From Guadua angustifolia (taxonomy: Eukaryota > Streptophyta > Magnoliopsida > Poales > Poaceae), in the NCBI GenBank assembly GCA_036346375.1, contig CM070505.1:53814626-53878625 (forward strand): a stretch of 64,000 bases of DNA, read 5' to 3'. Under the pieces are notes generated by a model that was given only the letters and a program-made list of their open reading frames with translations, was not told the DNA's origin and did not search any database. How positions within the stretch are numbered: the stretch's first letter is position 1; each line of letters opens with the position of its first letter. This document shows, piece after piece, positions 1 through 12,000 of this stretch. The position numbers were made by a program, and so were the translations under genes.

Positions 1-509
1 CGTAAGCCCTTTCATACAAAAGACTTCTTATAGTGAACAGACACATTGGTGAATCTATCTTCCTTGAGGGTATGAAACCGTAAGTCATTAATAATTGACC
101 TGTTCTTGTTTTTATTTTAAAGGGTGGAAATCAAGTTACTATCACATTGTTGTGAGATTCGGTATTTGTTTCCACTGAATTTTCTTTTAATTGTTAATGC
201 TATTCACTAACTCTATCGATCTCACTTGGGACTGGTGGTGGGATTCCCTTGGTTCAATGCTAAGTTCCTCATTGCTGTTAGCTTTTTAAATTTCAATCCC
301 CTTGGTCTTAGGCTGAAGACCTTTCTTATTTAGTAATTAGTGTACAGAAAACTTAGCATAGTGCATGTAAGTTCTCCAAGTTACTTTCAGCTTTTTTACA
401 CTGATGGTGTTAATTTTACTTATCTAATACTGTCTGTCTTTGTTCAGTGTTGTTGTTTTTCTGTCGGAAGTTTGTTATGAATGTGTTTGGCTTTCCTTCT
501 TTCATACAG
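1..509 (+). other. GPAT intron tail
   Basis: AT-rich sequence ending in a pyrimidine-rich tract and an AG acceptor at 508-509, directly before a recognisable GPAT exon. I see no other gene here. It does not visibly match the first ~300 bases of intron 11 at 13555-13862, so it is either the 3' part of that intron or the intron of another copy. Confidence 0.6.
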
Positions 510-599
510 GGCAGGGAAAAATTCTCAGAGACTTTGTACAACTCAGTTGTTGATCAGTATAATGTGCTCAAGTCTGCTATCTTTAGAGGTCGTGCGGGT
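510..599 (+). pseudogene. Orphan 3' exon of plastid glycerol-3-phosphate acyltransferase, truncated
   Basis: After the acceptor, the phase-0 reading frame gives GREKFSETLYNSVVDQY and then NVLKSAIFRGRAG. This is the C-terminal helix region that follows the NPDE motif in plant plastid GPATs. Exon 11 of the intact-looking gene at 9055-13554 ends in phase 0 after NPDE, so this exon would join it exactly, but it lies 8.5 kb upstream of exon 1. Similarity to the family stops near 599 and a stop codon follows within about 30 bases, where degenerate retroelement sequence begins. It is therefore either the tail of an upstream tandem copy or the true last exon placed in the wrong order. The family assignment is firm; the cause of the displacement is inference. 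Confidence 0.75.
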
Positions 600-1355
600 G
601 TGGCCGATCCGTACATAACCCCGTGAGATTCAGGAAGCCCTTGCGGCCTTGGCGTGGGAGGCGAAGGAGAGCCTCGGGCTCGCCTGGTTGAGCTTCGGCA
701 ATGCTTGAACACTGAGGCTCAAAGGCCCAGTGGACAAACTCGAGCCGACACAGGTAGCACCGGCCGAGCCCTCACCTGCAGCGCTGGCGCACGCGCCTCA
801 CCAGGTCCAACATCAAGCTGCCAGGGAGTGCAGCGGTCTTAGTTCTTCCCCCGCCCGGCCAGAATGTTCTGCTGGCCCGTAGTCTTTGCTCAGCGGCATT
901 CCAGAGCAGAAGCCGAGGCGGGGCCATGTACTAGAACCTCCGGAGGTGGTGGAAGCCTTGCTGCCGTCTGACACATGCAAAACTCGGCTCCCATCACTCG
1001 GGGCTTCCTCGAGCCACCGGCCGTCTTGCATTCTTGCAGGACAGTAGTCCGCGACTGCGCCCGCTCCTTAAGCTGACCAGCCCTCGCCTCGGTCTGGCAG
1101 CTCTGGGCGGCGATCGCGGCGTCCGCGACACCCTCGAGGCTCGGAGGTGATGGGCCAGAAGCGGCGTCATGGCCGTCGGCGCCCGATCGCGGCCCAAGCC
1201 TGATGGCCCGAGCCTCGGGCATTCTGTCGGGAGATCTGCAATCACGATTTCCTGCTGATTCCGGGCACCGTCAACATCGCCAAGTACTGCAGGCGACAAA
1301 CCCGATGTCTGGTGGAAATTACGGAATCTCGGCCACCGCAGCACCATGATCCCTC

Positions 1356-1790
1356 GTGGGGAAAGCCTTACGCCAAGGTTTCTCTTGGGCCGCAGTGGCG
1401 ATCTTAGAAACAAATTGTTACGCTGCGAAGGTGCGATTCTTTGCCGAGCAGACGCATCTTCAGTATAAGCCTTGCAGACGGTCCCCATCACTTGGCCATT
1501 CGCCGTTTGGGGACTCGATTTGGTCGGGTCCTTCAAAAAGGCGCCCAGGGGCTTCACTCACCTTCTTGTCGCGGTGGACAAATTCACCAAGTGGATAGAA
1601 GCCAAGCGGTCGCCACCATCACCTCGTCGGCGGCGAACTTCCGCGACATTATTTATCGGTTTGGAGTCCCGAACTCAATCATCACCGATAACGGAACGCA
1701 GTTCACGGGTAAAGAATTCCTCGAGTTCTGCGATGACTTCAACATCCGCGTCGACTGGGTTGCTACTTGGTTGCATGCTTAAGCGGTATA
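1356..1790 (+). pseudogene. Ty3/Gypsy integrase remnant, frameshifted
   Basis: Parts of one integrase appear in different plus frames. A degraded zinc-binding HHCC region starts near 1356 (GKALRQGFSWAA). The core follows with WPFAVWGLDLVGSFKKAPRG and FTHLLVAVDKFTKWIEAK in one frame, then FRDIIYRFGVPNSIITDNGT and QFTGKEFLEFCDDF in another. Two catalytic Asp positions of the DDE triad are visible, in GLDLVG and ITDNGTQF. The reading frame shifts near 1610 and stops after about 1782, before the catalytic Glu region. It resembles the integrase at 53788-54917. No functional enzyme can be made. Confidence 0.8.
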
Positions 1791-4700
1791 CTGACCGACC
1801 ATCGGATCCTCGCGGCGGTAAGCCACTCGACCCAAGTGCTGAGCCTCGCCCGGCTGATACGGTTCGCAGTAGTGCTGCGGAAGAAGAAGTGCCCATGCGA
1901 GGCGATCCATAGTCGTCCGGGACGGCGTCTTTGAAGTGCTAAGTCCCTTGCTATTTTCGCATTTTCCTCAAAGTGTTAGCGCTCCGACCTCACGCTCTAA
2001 CAACCCAGTGGTTCCTAAGAGCTACGGTTGTTCGTGAGTGCTCATCACAAGAAATGTCAAATATCAAGCAAAGTCCCCAAAATCCGTAACATAAAATGTA
2101 CATGCATTACATCCTATAAAAGCAAAAGTAAGACCCGGCCTCTGCGGGGCTCTCACTCAAAGGCGTCGTCGTGTCGTCGGTATCATCGCTCACGGCGAGC
2201 GCCTTACTCTATACCATCTTTGCTTGTCGGTCGCTTTCTGCCCTTGCCCGTCTGCGTCGCCCCGACCCGGCGGCAGTCGCGTCGGGTCGAAGAAGGCGTC
2301 ATGGTGGTCGGCGAGCCAGCCGCGTACTCCTCACGTCGGCAGCGATTTCCGCCCCTCATGACGAGCGCTTCGCGCAAAGCCGAAGCGGTCGGCGAGCGTC
2401 GACCTTTGGGTGAGGCGAAGGTGTCTTCTGACGTAATGCGCTCAAGCGGCTCTTGCGGACCTCACCCCAACAACCTTAAGCTCTGGTCATGCTCTCGAAA
2501 GGCGGGAGCATGGACATGAGGTTATCGCAGCGTCAGTCGGCGCTCCTCATGCATCTTGGCCAGCTCTTCCTCAGCGGCCTCGGCCCAAACCCGCTGCGCC
2601 AGCGCCTCCTCACGCGTCTTAGCGAGCTCTTCCTCGGCGGCCCGGCGAGCCCTTCGCCCGGTGCTTCCTCACACGTTTTGGTGAGCTCCTCCTCAATGGC
2701 TCGGACCGAGCACTGCTTTGCCCGACACCTCCGCCTCACAGGTGGCGGTCATTGTGGCTTGGAGGCTAGAGAAGCATCCATCCGCGCCACCATGGGCGGC
2801 CGGGCCCGCCGTCCGAGGGACCGCCGGGCGGTCGGGAGAGCGTGGGGCGGCTCGGCGGCGTCCCGCCTCCCCAAGGAGGCCATCGGGGGCATAGCCGGCG
2901 GCTGGCCTGAACCCGAACCAGAAGCGCTGGAATGAAGAGGAAAAAGCTCAGCGTCAACAAAAAGAAATCAAGGCCGTCACGAGGCCAAGCGAGGGAAACT
3001 TACTCCGGAAGAAGGTTCCTAATCACGGAAGGCAGCGAGGTAGAGCAATCCGCCCCTCGTCACACGGCGTGAAGACCCGGCGTCGGCGTGGGGCCTCTTG
3101 GCGTCGGAGCCTCACGGGCCCGCTGCCGCCTCCCGCTTGCCAGCCCTCCGGTCATCGCCGCCACTTGCCATCTGGTGTTCGAAATGCAAAGAACCTCTCC
3201 CTCTCGTGGCTGCGAGAAGTGCGAGCCGAGAGGCAGGAGCAAATGGTGGGCGTGGCATCTCACGCCCCATCTTGCCAGTATTTATAGGCGGGCGGGCGGT
3301 CAGCAGGCGCCCGCGTCGAGGCGGCGCGCCGCGCGCGTAACTCCAGCAGCCCGCGGACGGACGTGTCCTCTCCACTCCCCCCACTATGCATTAAAATGCG
3401 ATGGGACAACAGGGGGCGGAAGGACACCGCTTGAACTGGAAAGCTGTAGCGACTCTTGATTTCGGCTCTGGGCGAACGACCGACCGCCATAACGAAGGAA
3501 GGCTGGCGGGCCATGGCTGCCCCGAGGTGGCAGAGGGCCCATTTGCTCAACCGCCCCGGCGGAGGACTGAGCGAGGGGCTCGACAGCCACAACCTCCCCG
3601 ACGCCCGGAATAAAAAGTTAAGGCGATTCTGCCCCTAAAACTTTTCCTCGTTCCCGCACGAGTCTTTTATCCCTCCGAGTTCAAGCGTTGCGTGGCGACC
3701 ACAGCTTGGACCCCACGCACCGCTCGGGGGCTACAGGTTCACACACTTACACGAGTTGTTAACCCGACTGGCCATTCGGTTCCCCCTAGCGGTAACCCTC
3801 TCGACCTAAGTGCTATGACCTCGCCCGGTGACTCTGATTCTGAAGTAGCATTTTGTGGCAAAAGGAAATACCGTCTTGAGCGATCCATGATCGATTTGGG
3901 ACACGCCTTTGGGCTATCAATTTTGTAGCTATCTTTGCATTTCCCTCGAGATATCAGTGCTCCGACAGTCCGACCTACCCTCATGCAACCCTAGTGGTTC
4001 CTGAGGGCTACGGTCGTTCGACGAGTGCTCATCATAGAAAGGAAATGCAAAATATCAAGTAAAGTCCCCAAAATCCATAACATATAATGTACATGCATTA
4101 CATCATACAAAAACAAAAATCGGGCGCGGGCGCCTCAAAGGCTCTTAGTCCCAGGCGTCGTCGTCGGAGTTTTAGCCCTCGCCGTCCACGCCCCGGGCTT
4201 CAACGCGAAACCGCTCCACCACCGTCTCCGCCGCTTTGTGCTCTTACTGCTTGGCACTGGTGGTGCCGATCGGCAACAATAGTCTCGGGTCGAAGGCGTC
4301 GTGGTGTGTAATGAGCTATGCGTGTGTGCGTCGCGAGAATGACAACCTCTGCGGCAACCGCCCCCAACGAGGAGGCGCAGGCGCGCATGCGAGCGTCGAC
4401 GAGCCGAGCCGTGGCTGAAAAAAAAACAAACAAAACCAAGTCAGCATCGTCAAGAAAAGGTCAAAAGCCATCCCAAGGCCAAGCGAGAGACTCACTCGGG
4501 AGGAAACTCTGGATCGCGGAAGGTCGATGAGGCGGAGATGAACTTTCCCCGCATGGGCCATGGATGATCGATGTCGATGTGGGGCCTTTTTAGGCCCTCC
4601 GATCACCATGACATCACGCCCTCGCTCGTCATTTCACTCTTGAAGGGTTGGAAGCAATGGCGAGCGAGCTAAGCGCAAATGGCTAGGCACGTGGTCGCTC

Positions 4701-5170
4701 GGCGCCCTCCCTGCTTGCGTGTTATAGAGGCGGGCGGGCGGCGAAGCGAAGCGCCGCATAAAGCGAGCGTCGCCGCATAATAAAACCACCCCTGGCAGGA
4801 CGTGACCTGATGGGCTGGCATTAAATCCTTTCTTCTCGCTTGCATTGTGCATTAAATGGCGGCGCGGCGGTCTGAGCGAAAGGGCGCCACTTCCGACGGT
4901 AGCCGCGACCCTCGGTTCGGCTCTGGGCCGTGACCGCACCACCATAGCGAAAGGGGTAAGGCGAAACTATGGTGAATCACGCAAAAGGCGGCAACAAAAG
5001 CGAGGCGTGCCTAGCACTCCCAGCCGAATTTATAAGCGTAAAACACGCCACCAGCCGTATGCCGGCAAAACGCCGATCATGCGGACAATGCTTCGGTTGA
5101 GGCGTCGCGCATCCCGTCAAAGCGCCACGCCGCATCGCTAGTGAGACGTATTGTTTCCCAATCATTTAAA
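1785..5170. repeat. Two diverged tandem units, period about 1,990 bp
   Basis: Marker words recur at the same spacing: the string around TGTACATGCATTACATC is at 2097 and again at 4088, flanked in both copies by homologous sequence (gtggttcct, ctacggt, gagtgctcatca upstream; a GGCGTCGTCGTC stretch downstream). Unit 1 is roughly 1785-3775. Unit 2 is roughly 3776-5170 and is shorter through internal deletion. The units lie between the integrase remnant and the minus-strand ORF, where Tat-lineage Gypsy elements often carry tandem arrays. No convincing coding sequence is present; the many GC-rich ORFs look incidental. Confidence 0.6.
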
Positions 5171-7905
5171 CAGCATTAAACTCCATACGCGCATTGAATG
5201 CCAACGAGGCGCTAGGGCACCGCAGGCGAGCCCATAACCTCTCGATCTCCACCTCGGGGCGGATCGATTGGTAAAGCAAGTATGAAAAGCCTCTCTGGGC
5301 GCTTCTGACCTCGAGGTGGCGAGAGGGCTCGAACAACCCACATCAAGACCTGGCAGTGGGTTCCAAAGGCGGATCCACCAAGTGGATTAGTGCTCGCCAA
5401 CACAAAATCGGCGAGGGCAAGGACAATGCGAGCCCAGTGGAGCCTCTAGTTAGGTTGATGGGCGACCAATCGTCTTAACTCGTGTCGAGACCATACTTCA
5501 CACTCTCCATGAGCCCCTCGAAGGTGGCGGCCAGTGCACTCCGGGTCGCGGACGGACTGGGTCCGTCTGGGCTCGAGTAAAAGAAAGGTTTTTATGGGTC
5601 GCCCCAGTGGTCGGACATCGGCGTAAGGATCGTCCGCTCGGAAAGGTCCCCTTGGCGAGGATCTCAGGGCCCCTCGGATAACAGATTCGTAGCTCACGTG
5701 AGCATGGTGTTCAAACCTCACGCTTGGTAAACGCATCTGCTCACCCTCCAGTCCCTTTGCGGGCGGGGTATAGCGTGGGAGAGAGCGATGGCTACTCCTC
5801 CCGAGATAGCCTCGCCGGGGCGAGGACTCGGGGCGGGCGCCTCTGCCTAGCTCGGCGTAAACCAGCCCTACTAATCGTCGGCTATGGCGTAAAATGAGCA
5901 CTCGAAGCGAGAACCTCGTTGAGGCATTTGGTCATCCTGCCGACTAAGGCCTCTCCTAACTCGGCGTTAAACGGCCTTACTAACCGCCTTACTAACGACC
6001 TCCGCCCCCTGCGCCTCTGCTGCGCTCGCGCACGGGGCTTCTGAGCTTCATGCGGCTCAGGCCTTGACGAGTCGCCCTCCTCCTCCTGTGATCCTCCGGC
6101 CATGCAATATCCGAAGAACCCCGACTTTTCCGCGTTGGGTCTTGATTCTTTGTGAAGCGAGCACTCTATCAAGCCCACCGACCGCTAAAGTTAGTCGAAA
6201 GCCGAAGCTAGGGGTTCGGTTTGGCTTACCATGCCGATCGGGTGGGTCACCTCAGAAATGATGTTCAGGGCCTCGTCGGCGGAGTTGAGGGCAAGAGCCA
6301 CACCCTTCCGGATCTGGCTCACCTGAGTCTCGACTCGATACGAACCCTCTTGGAAGGCCCCCCACAATCCAGCCTCCGCCTCGTCGTCTAGCTCGAACTG
6401 CGGCTTGCCGGTTGGGTCGTCGCCCGGCCAGGTCACCACAGGCCAGGGCGTCCGGGCTCTCGGAAGGACGTTCGCCGCCTCCGCCCGCTGCTTGGCGGCG
6501 ATCACCTCCAGCGTCTGGACCGCCTTCTCTGGCGGGTCCCTGGGCGATGATGGCAGGATCGCCACAGCCGTCGGGACCACGCCAGCTAGCACGGGCCCCG
6601 GCGTTGACGGTGGGAGCCCTCCTTCGCCTCCTTCGGCCTCCGGTCGAGGCCTCGACCCTCCAAGGGGCGCCAGGACCTCCTCGCGTGCCAGCTCCTCCGG
6701 GACCCTTTCCTCTCGCAGCGGTCCCGGTCTGCTTCTTGCGGCACCTCGACGTCTGTCGCCTTCACCAGTGGCAGCGGCTCATCGTTCGATGCTTTGGCCG
6801 GGCCAGGCTGCGCAGGATGGCCCGACCCTGCTTGGCCGCCGCGCCAATGTGAACCCAGCAGGAGTAAGTCTTGCTGACAGTCGCTCCCTCTTTCTTGGCC
6901 CCTGGCGGCGAAGTCGCCTGCGCTTCCCAGGGGCGTGTCGCTGGGATGCCTCACTTTGAGTCTCAACAAGCGGCCGCTGGCACCTGCTCTGGGCCATGGA
7001 TAGTTGGCGGCCCAAGGTCGAACCCGCGGTATGGGTCGCTGATGTGGTCACCGTTGTTGCTCGAGGATGACCTTGGGTCAGCCGTGTCAGCGGCGGTCGA
7101 CTCGGAGACCTCCTCGCCTCACGCGGTCTTCACCACGCGGTCTTTCTTTTTCTTCTTCCTCCTTTCTTCCTTCCGCCTCTTGCGGGCGGACTCGTGCAGC
7201 ACGGACTCTTCGCGGGCCTTAGCCCTCTGCTCCTTCTCCCCTGGCAGCAACGCCCGGGAGGTCATCCTACCCAACCTGGGCAGCACGAACGCGTGAGTCA
7301 GACAAAGTGCTAAGGGTTGGGGGGGGGGAGAAGATAGAAAAAGGAAAAGAGGGTCGCTCGGCTTACCAAGTCAGGGATTCTCCGTCGAAAAAAGGCTCGG
7401 GGTGGCCACCCGCCACGAGTGACACCCCTACTGGCGCTCAAGCTGCCGGTGTTTAAATATAGCAAGCAAGTAAATTTGTAAGTCAAGGGCCACGCGTTCT
7501 CTCCTTGATGGTTGACTCAGGAGCCCAAGATGTATTTGGTTGGGCGAATATCTCTCGTCCGATTCGTGGTGGTGATTTTGTATTGCTTAGGGCGTGGTGC
7601 ACTAGGTTACAAGCGAGGCTCAAGGCAGTAAGCTCTTGAGTGAGGCGAAGGCTCGGGAGGCTGAAATGTTACTTTGAGTCGGATGAGGGACTCGGTTGCG
7701 AGGCAGGTGGTTGTCGAATCTGCGAATGTGAAGTGGGGGAAGAGAGGCGAGAGAGAGCCCCACCCTAAGGGTCCTACCTCCTTTATATCTGTGGAGGGGC
7801 GAGTTACAGGAGTTTGGAGAAAAATGGTAGGGGTATGCTCATGGAGTCCGGTCTCTGAGTCGTGGCGCTTGACGGTTCTTTGTCCATCCCACGCCGGGTT
7901 AGTGA
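5130..7905. repeat. Segment duplicated at 15.5-17.2 and 19.1-19.6 kb
   Basis: Sequence at 5130-7185 recurs at 15473-17180, and sequence at 7285-7905 recurs at 19056-19645, in the same order and orientation. The second copy is split by an LTR-like insert. Differences are mainly one- to five-base gaps, many of them in C/G-rich words. Examples are the stretch around ggcggatccacca at 5368 against 15663 and the stretch around gcgaccaatcgtcttaactc at 5461 against 15743. Confidence 0.8.
5446..7296 (-). pseudogene. Gypsy-associated hypothetical ORF remnant
   Basis: A broken minus-strand frame includes segments such as EALNIISEVTHPIGM (within 6191-6592) and FNAELGEALVGRMTKCLNEV (within 5882-6178). 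The copy at about 15846-17235 preserves the basic KRRRKKGGRRKERLR tract. I think it is the C-terminal part of the gypsy-associated hypothetical protein common in grass genomes, whose N-terminal domain (Pfam Putative gypsy type transposon) is seen at 50.4-50.7 kb. The N-terminal domain is missing. Frames change repeatedly and no intact product exists. The molecular function of this family is unknown. Confidence 0.45.
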
Positions 7906-8518
7906 ACACAGCAGACGGTGTTCCGTTGGGAAAGAGTCTTTTGCCCTCTGTCACTTTGTCAGTCTTGGCGTTACTACGTTGTGCACTGGTTTCGTCTTGG
8001 GGCCAGGCGCGTCTCTCTCTCTTGTCTTGTCGCTGGCGAAAGGCGGCGCTTGACTTACGGCGGTGGCCACCTTGGGAAGGAGCCACCACCTCGGCATGGC
8101 CCGTCATGTCCATGAAGCGGTGACCCGCTTGTGTGCCCCGGTGTCGTGGAGGTCGTCGGCCGAGGCTTGCTAGGGATCCAGGCAAGAGCCGATTCGAGAA
8201 GGCGAGGCGCCGTCTGAGTGGTGAGTCGGGCCGTGAGGTGCCGTGGCGGCAGTCTGGGCAGCCGCCATGGTGGGCTGAAGCAGGCCGAGGGTCCTTTGTG
8301 TCCCCTGAGGCCTAAGTAGGGCTCAAAAGGATCGTTTAGTGTTCGGCCAATATTTAGGGACAATCCATCTGTGAGGGCGGAGACTTTGGTAATACCCTCT
8401 TTAGTACTAAACCTTGCATTGCCGATCTTCTTTGCCATGTCCGTATAACTGAGAGAGAAACGATCTTGAAATAGATGTATACTTTGCTGTGGGGTACCCC
8501 TGGTATAAGTATTCGTCA
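7444..8518 (-). repeat. LTR next to the GPAT gene
   Basis: Starts TGCCGGTGTTTAAATAT and ends ATTCGTCA, matching the ends of the solo LTR at 27981-28935 (TGTCGGTGTTTC... and GAGTATTCGTCA). Shared internal words include GCAAGTAAATTTGTAAG and a GAGTTTGGAGAAAA stretch. A TATA-like box reads on the minus strand (reverse complement of ctttatatct at 7780-7789). Immediately left of the LTR the minus strand reads GAGCGCCAGTAGGGGTG, resembling a primer-binding site. The last ~80 bases are repeated at 22213-22291 before the partial GPAT copy. Confidence 0.7.
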
Positions 8519-8943
8519 AGTTTATACCAAAAATCTCTTAAAAGTTAAGTTGTTTGTGGGGATTTACTTTTTTGGAAGCTGAAGTTGGCTTGAAGTCCTC
8601 CAAATAGGGCCAATTATATGGAGGTTTATGGTTTCTAAAAAAGCTTTGATAAAAAATTACCAATTTATTTACATTTTAACTTTTTAAATTTTAAACCGGT
8701 TAAAAAACCCAAACAAAATGCACGTTAATATTCCTTTAGCACGGTATGGTTTTCTGCTGCTCTTAATTTTCTTTGGTGGAACAGATTAACCATCTATCGC
8801 AGCAAAGGGGAAAGTTGAATGCGGTAAGATAGATAGGGACGTAAGTGCAAAAACAAAAGGAGTGCTTCTGTTTGTAGCGTTGATATTACGTAGTATTACT
8901 ACTCGTAAAGAAAAGAAAGAAAGAAAGAAAAATAGTCCTGTCG
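8519..8943 (+). promoter_or_regulatory. GPAT upstream region
   Basis: AT-rich interval between the LTR end and the GPAT leader. It holds a CCAAT word near 8610, and the leader side carries an AAAGAAAGAAAGAAAG purine tract near 8911-8930. No TATA box could be placed with confidence, which is common for GC-rich housekeeping-type plant promoters. The whole interval is repeated at 22292-22711 with only small length differences. Confidence 0.4.
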
Positions 8944-9030
8944 ATGCTCTCCGCCGTGCATTCGCTGGACTCGTGCGCCAATCGCGAGGCGCGCCGCCAC
9001 CACTCCCATTCGCTAGGGTTTTCGGATTAG
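8944..9030 (+). CDS. Upstream ORF in the GPAT leader, 28 codons
   Basis: An ATG 111 bases before the GPAT start opens a 28-codon frame (MLSAVHSLDSCANREARRHH then SHSLGFSD, stop). It ends 24 bases before the main ATG in a different frame. The same frame is intact in the second copy (22712-22798). It could lower translation of the main ORF if the leader starts upstream of it; this is inference. No known conserved uORF peptide is recognised. Confidence 0.4.
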   Translation: MLSAVHSLDSCANREARRHHSHSLGFSD

Positions 9031-9054
9031 GTTTCTAGAAGCTTCCGCCACTCC

Positions 9055-12000
9055 ATGCAAGCGCCGCCGCTCGTCGCGCTCGCCGGAGGCGCCTCCTCCC
9101 CGGCCTGGCCCTCCCCTCGAGCCGCCATATTGGCGGCGCCGGCGAGTCTCCGCTGTTCCCGCCGCGGGGCCCTCCGGGTCGAAGCGAAGGCCGCGTGGAG
9201 GGCGGCCGGAGGCGGCCGGGGCCCGCGGGTCCCGGCGAAGGGCGCCGTCCTCGCCTCCGACATGGGGGCCGAGGAGGTCGTGGGTCCCTCGCCCCTGCTC
9301 GACGCGCGCACCGAGCAAGGTTTGCTGCTTCCAAATGCACCTAACCTAACAGCTTTTATAAGTACTAAATAGTCTAATACTAATCCCCACATTTGTTTCT
9401 CTTTTCACTTTAACTAACGAGATTTCCATCACTGGTATGGATTTATTCTAATGACTTGGTCGTGGTGTGTGCACTGTGCTAGATTGCTAGCGGCGTAGCC
9501 ATCGTATAGGAGGAGTGAGGCTAGGAATATGCGGGTGACATTCATATTGAAACCATCAGTTTCATGCGGAGGGAGAATGACGAGTTTGTTGATTCTTGTG
9601 ACGTGCAGAGCTCCTTTTACATATCAGAAGGGAGGTGGAGAAAGGGAAGTTGCCTGCAGATGTTTCTGACAACCTGGAAGAGCTGTACTACAATTACAAG
9701 AATGCGGTAAATACGCCAGAGTTTTAAATCTTTATCTTCTATTTGGTACAATTAAAGATCCTTTGTGGTTCATGACCTGTGAATGTTTCGGTTAACCAGG
9801 TCCTGCAGAATGGAGATCCAAATGCATATGAGGTCATGCTTTCCAATATGATGACTTTATTTGATCGTGTTCTGTTGGATGTGGAGGTTCTACATTCTAT
9901 TCCCATTACCTTCCCAATTTTCTCCGGCACCTTTTTATGTGCCAAGATGCCCTTTTACACCAAGCTTCATCCTTTTGCAGAACCCATTTACCTTTCCACC
10001 TTATCACAAAGCCGTCAGAGAACCTTTCGACTACTACATGTTTGGTCAGAACTACATTAGGCCACTGATAGATTTTAGGTAATGCAAAATCTGAAGTTTG
10101 CTGTATTTCTCATGGATTCAGTCGTTTAAACTGGAGTGGCAACATGTTACGTTATGCCCTTACCAGCCTCGTTCACTATAATCTCTTGCTGCTTCCATGT
10201 GGTGTGCATTAATTATCTGGAATATATACTGTCGAAGGCCCTTTCAAACTTTTCTTTCTTTCATGGCATGCACACTTTCATTTTGTAGCTCAAATGCAGA
10301 TTGATGGCTTCAAAAGAAAATTCCAAATGCTTTACATGAATATTTCCATCATGCTAAAAATTTTACTTTGATGGTTTTAATAAGATGTCCTGTAGCGATG
10401 AAGGTGATAAATCTGTGCTCTAATTTATAGCAGTGTTCTAAATAGCTAGCTATAGCTTTTTTGGACCCAACATGAAGCTATGGTCCAATATTCTACTATA
10501 TTAGTTGCAAGTGCTATAGCTAGCGATAGCTTCCCTATTTGGTATAGTTTGTAGCTAACAATAGCTCCGCTATCCTACATAGGTACCTATGGGTCAAAAC
10601 ATTGGACCCATTTTGAAATCTAACATTACTAAAAGGCCCAAATGTATCTCTTATAAGCTTGAACTATGAGAAACCTAGTAAAAGACCTCGTCCTGTCCCT
10701 TTTCAATAATCCAACATCCATATTTCTCAGTGATTAAGTATTTATTGTTAAGGACATTATGATATAGTTATCATTTATGGTCTTTTGGACATCTATTAGT
10801 ATGTTTGTTGATTCTAGACTTGACTCATATTCTTACTATAAAAATATTAGTACCTTCTAAAGTAGAATGATTTAATGATTTTGTTTGGAGGTGACATATA
10901 TATCTTTTAATCTGGCGTGATGAAGGATAGCTTCATGATAGCTAATGATAGCTGCTGTAGCTTTTTTGGGACCTTGCCGCGAAGCCGTGAAAATCGCGAT
11001 TTAAAACCTTTATTTATATTTCTACGTCTAGAATATGTGTCTGCCGTTCTATTTCAACAAGTAGTTAATTTGATTTTTAACTAATGGTTTAGTCAGAGAT
11101 ATATTTTCTGTCAACAGAACAGGGGCATTTATTAACATTGTTCCATTTATTTTATTACCATCACATGCCAGGAAACTTGCTACATTCATGTGTAAATTGA
11201 TATGTAGCCTATCACTATGGTTTCCTGATCCTGCTAACTTTTTCACTATATATGCTCAGGAACTCCTATGTTGGTAACATTTCCGTTTTCCATGACATCG
11301 AAGAGAAGATCCGGCAGGTTAATTCGTCTAACCTTCATTGCATTTCCTGTTTTCTTTATGGACTGTTCATCACTAGCTTCTTTGAGCACCAGCCTCTTTA
11401 ATGTTCTAGTTAATGCAAACCATCATGATCTTTTCAGAAATAAAAGGCTAACGTGAACCATTGTTGTGTATTGATAACCCAGCTAGCAACTACATATCAG
11501 GAGGTAAAAGTAGTAAGATGGGTAGCACCCATCTTTATGAACTGTTAATAGCTAGCTTCTTTGAGCACCAGCCTCTTCAATGTTCTAGTAAATGCAAACC
11601 ATCATGATCTTTTCAGAAATAAAAAGCTAACGTGAACCATTGCTGTGTATTGATAACTCAACAACCAACTACTTATCAGGAGGTAAAAGTAGTAAGATGG
11701 GTAGCACCCTCCAAAGGCCACACTAGAATTGATATTTTTCTTCTTCTTTTTCTGTTTGAGAATTCTTTAGAGGAGTTTGCTGGAAGAGAATGATGCGAAC
11801 AAGATTTGCATATAAAGGGCATCACTCATGAGCCAACACTTAAGTTTCAGAGGAGAAAGTGTTTTTAGTGTATATTAGCACATGACATCCCCCCAAGGCC
11901 CCAACACCATATAATTCTGTATCTAAGTTGCTTCTGTTACTTGTGGAAGCACTAGGTGTGATGTGATCGTTCAATCCAAGATTTTAAAGATTGTTTACTA

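Larger units (their letters stand above)
600..8518 (+). mobile_element. Degenerate Ty3/Gypsy retroelement block
   Basis: GC-rich block without an intact ORF, between the orphan GPAT exon and the GPAT promoter. From left to right it holds unrecognised sequence (600-1355), a frameshifted integrase remnant (1356-1790), two diverged ~2-kb tandem units (1785-5170), a minus-strand gypsy-associated ORF remnant (5446-7296) and an LTR (7444-8518). Pol followed by tandem repeats, an opposite-strand ORF and an LTR is the layout of Tat-lineage elements, also seen at 49.1-63.8 kb. However, a PBS-like stretch just left of the LTR (around 7415-7443) and a minus-strand TATA in it point the other way, so the block may combine two elements. 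No target duplication was found. Confidence 0.6.

Noticed and set aside
2171..2935. Coiled-coil-looking or GC-rich plus ORFs in the tandem unit
   Set aside because: Not preserved in the second unit at 4.1-5.1 kb, so not under coding constraint.
654..3640. Many overlapping GC-rich ORFs of 60-190 codons
   Set aside because: They overlap on both strands, are Arg/Pro/Ala-rich, lack domains and lie in repeat sequence; they reflect base composition.
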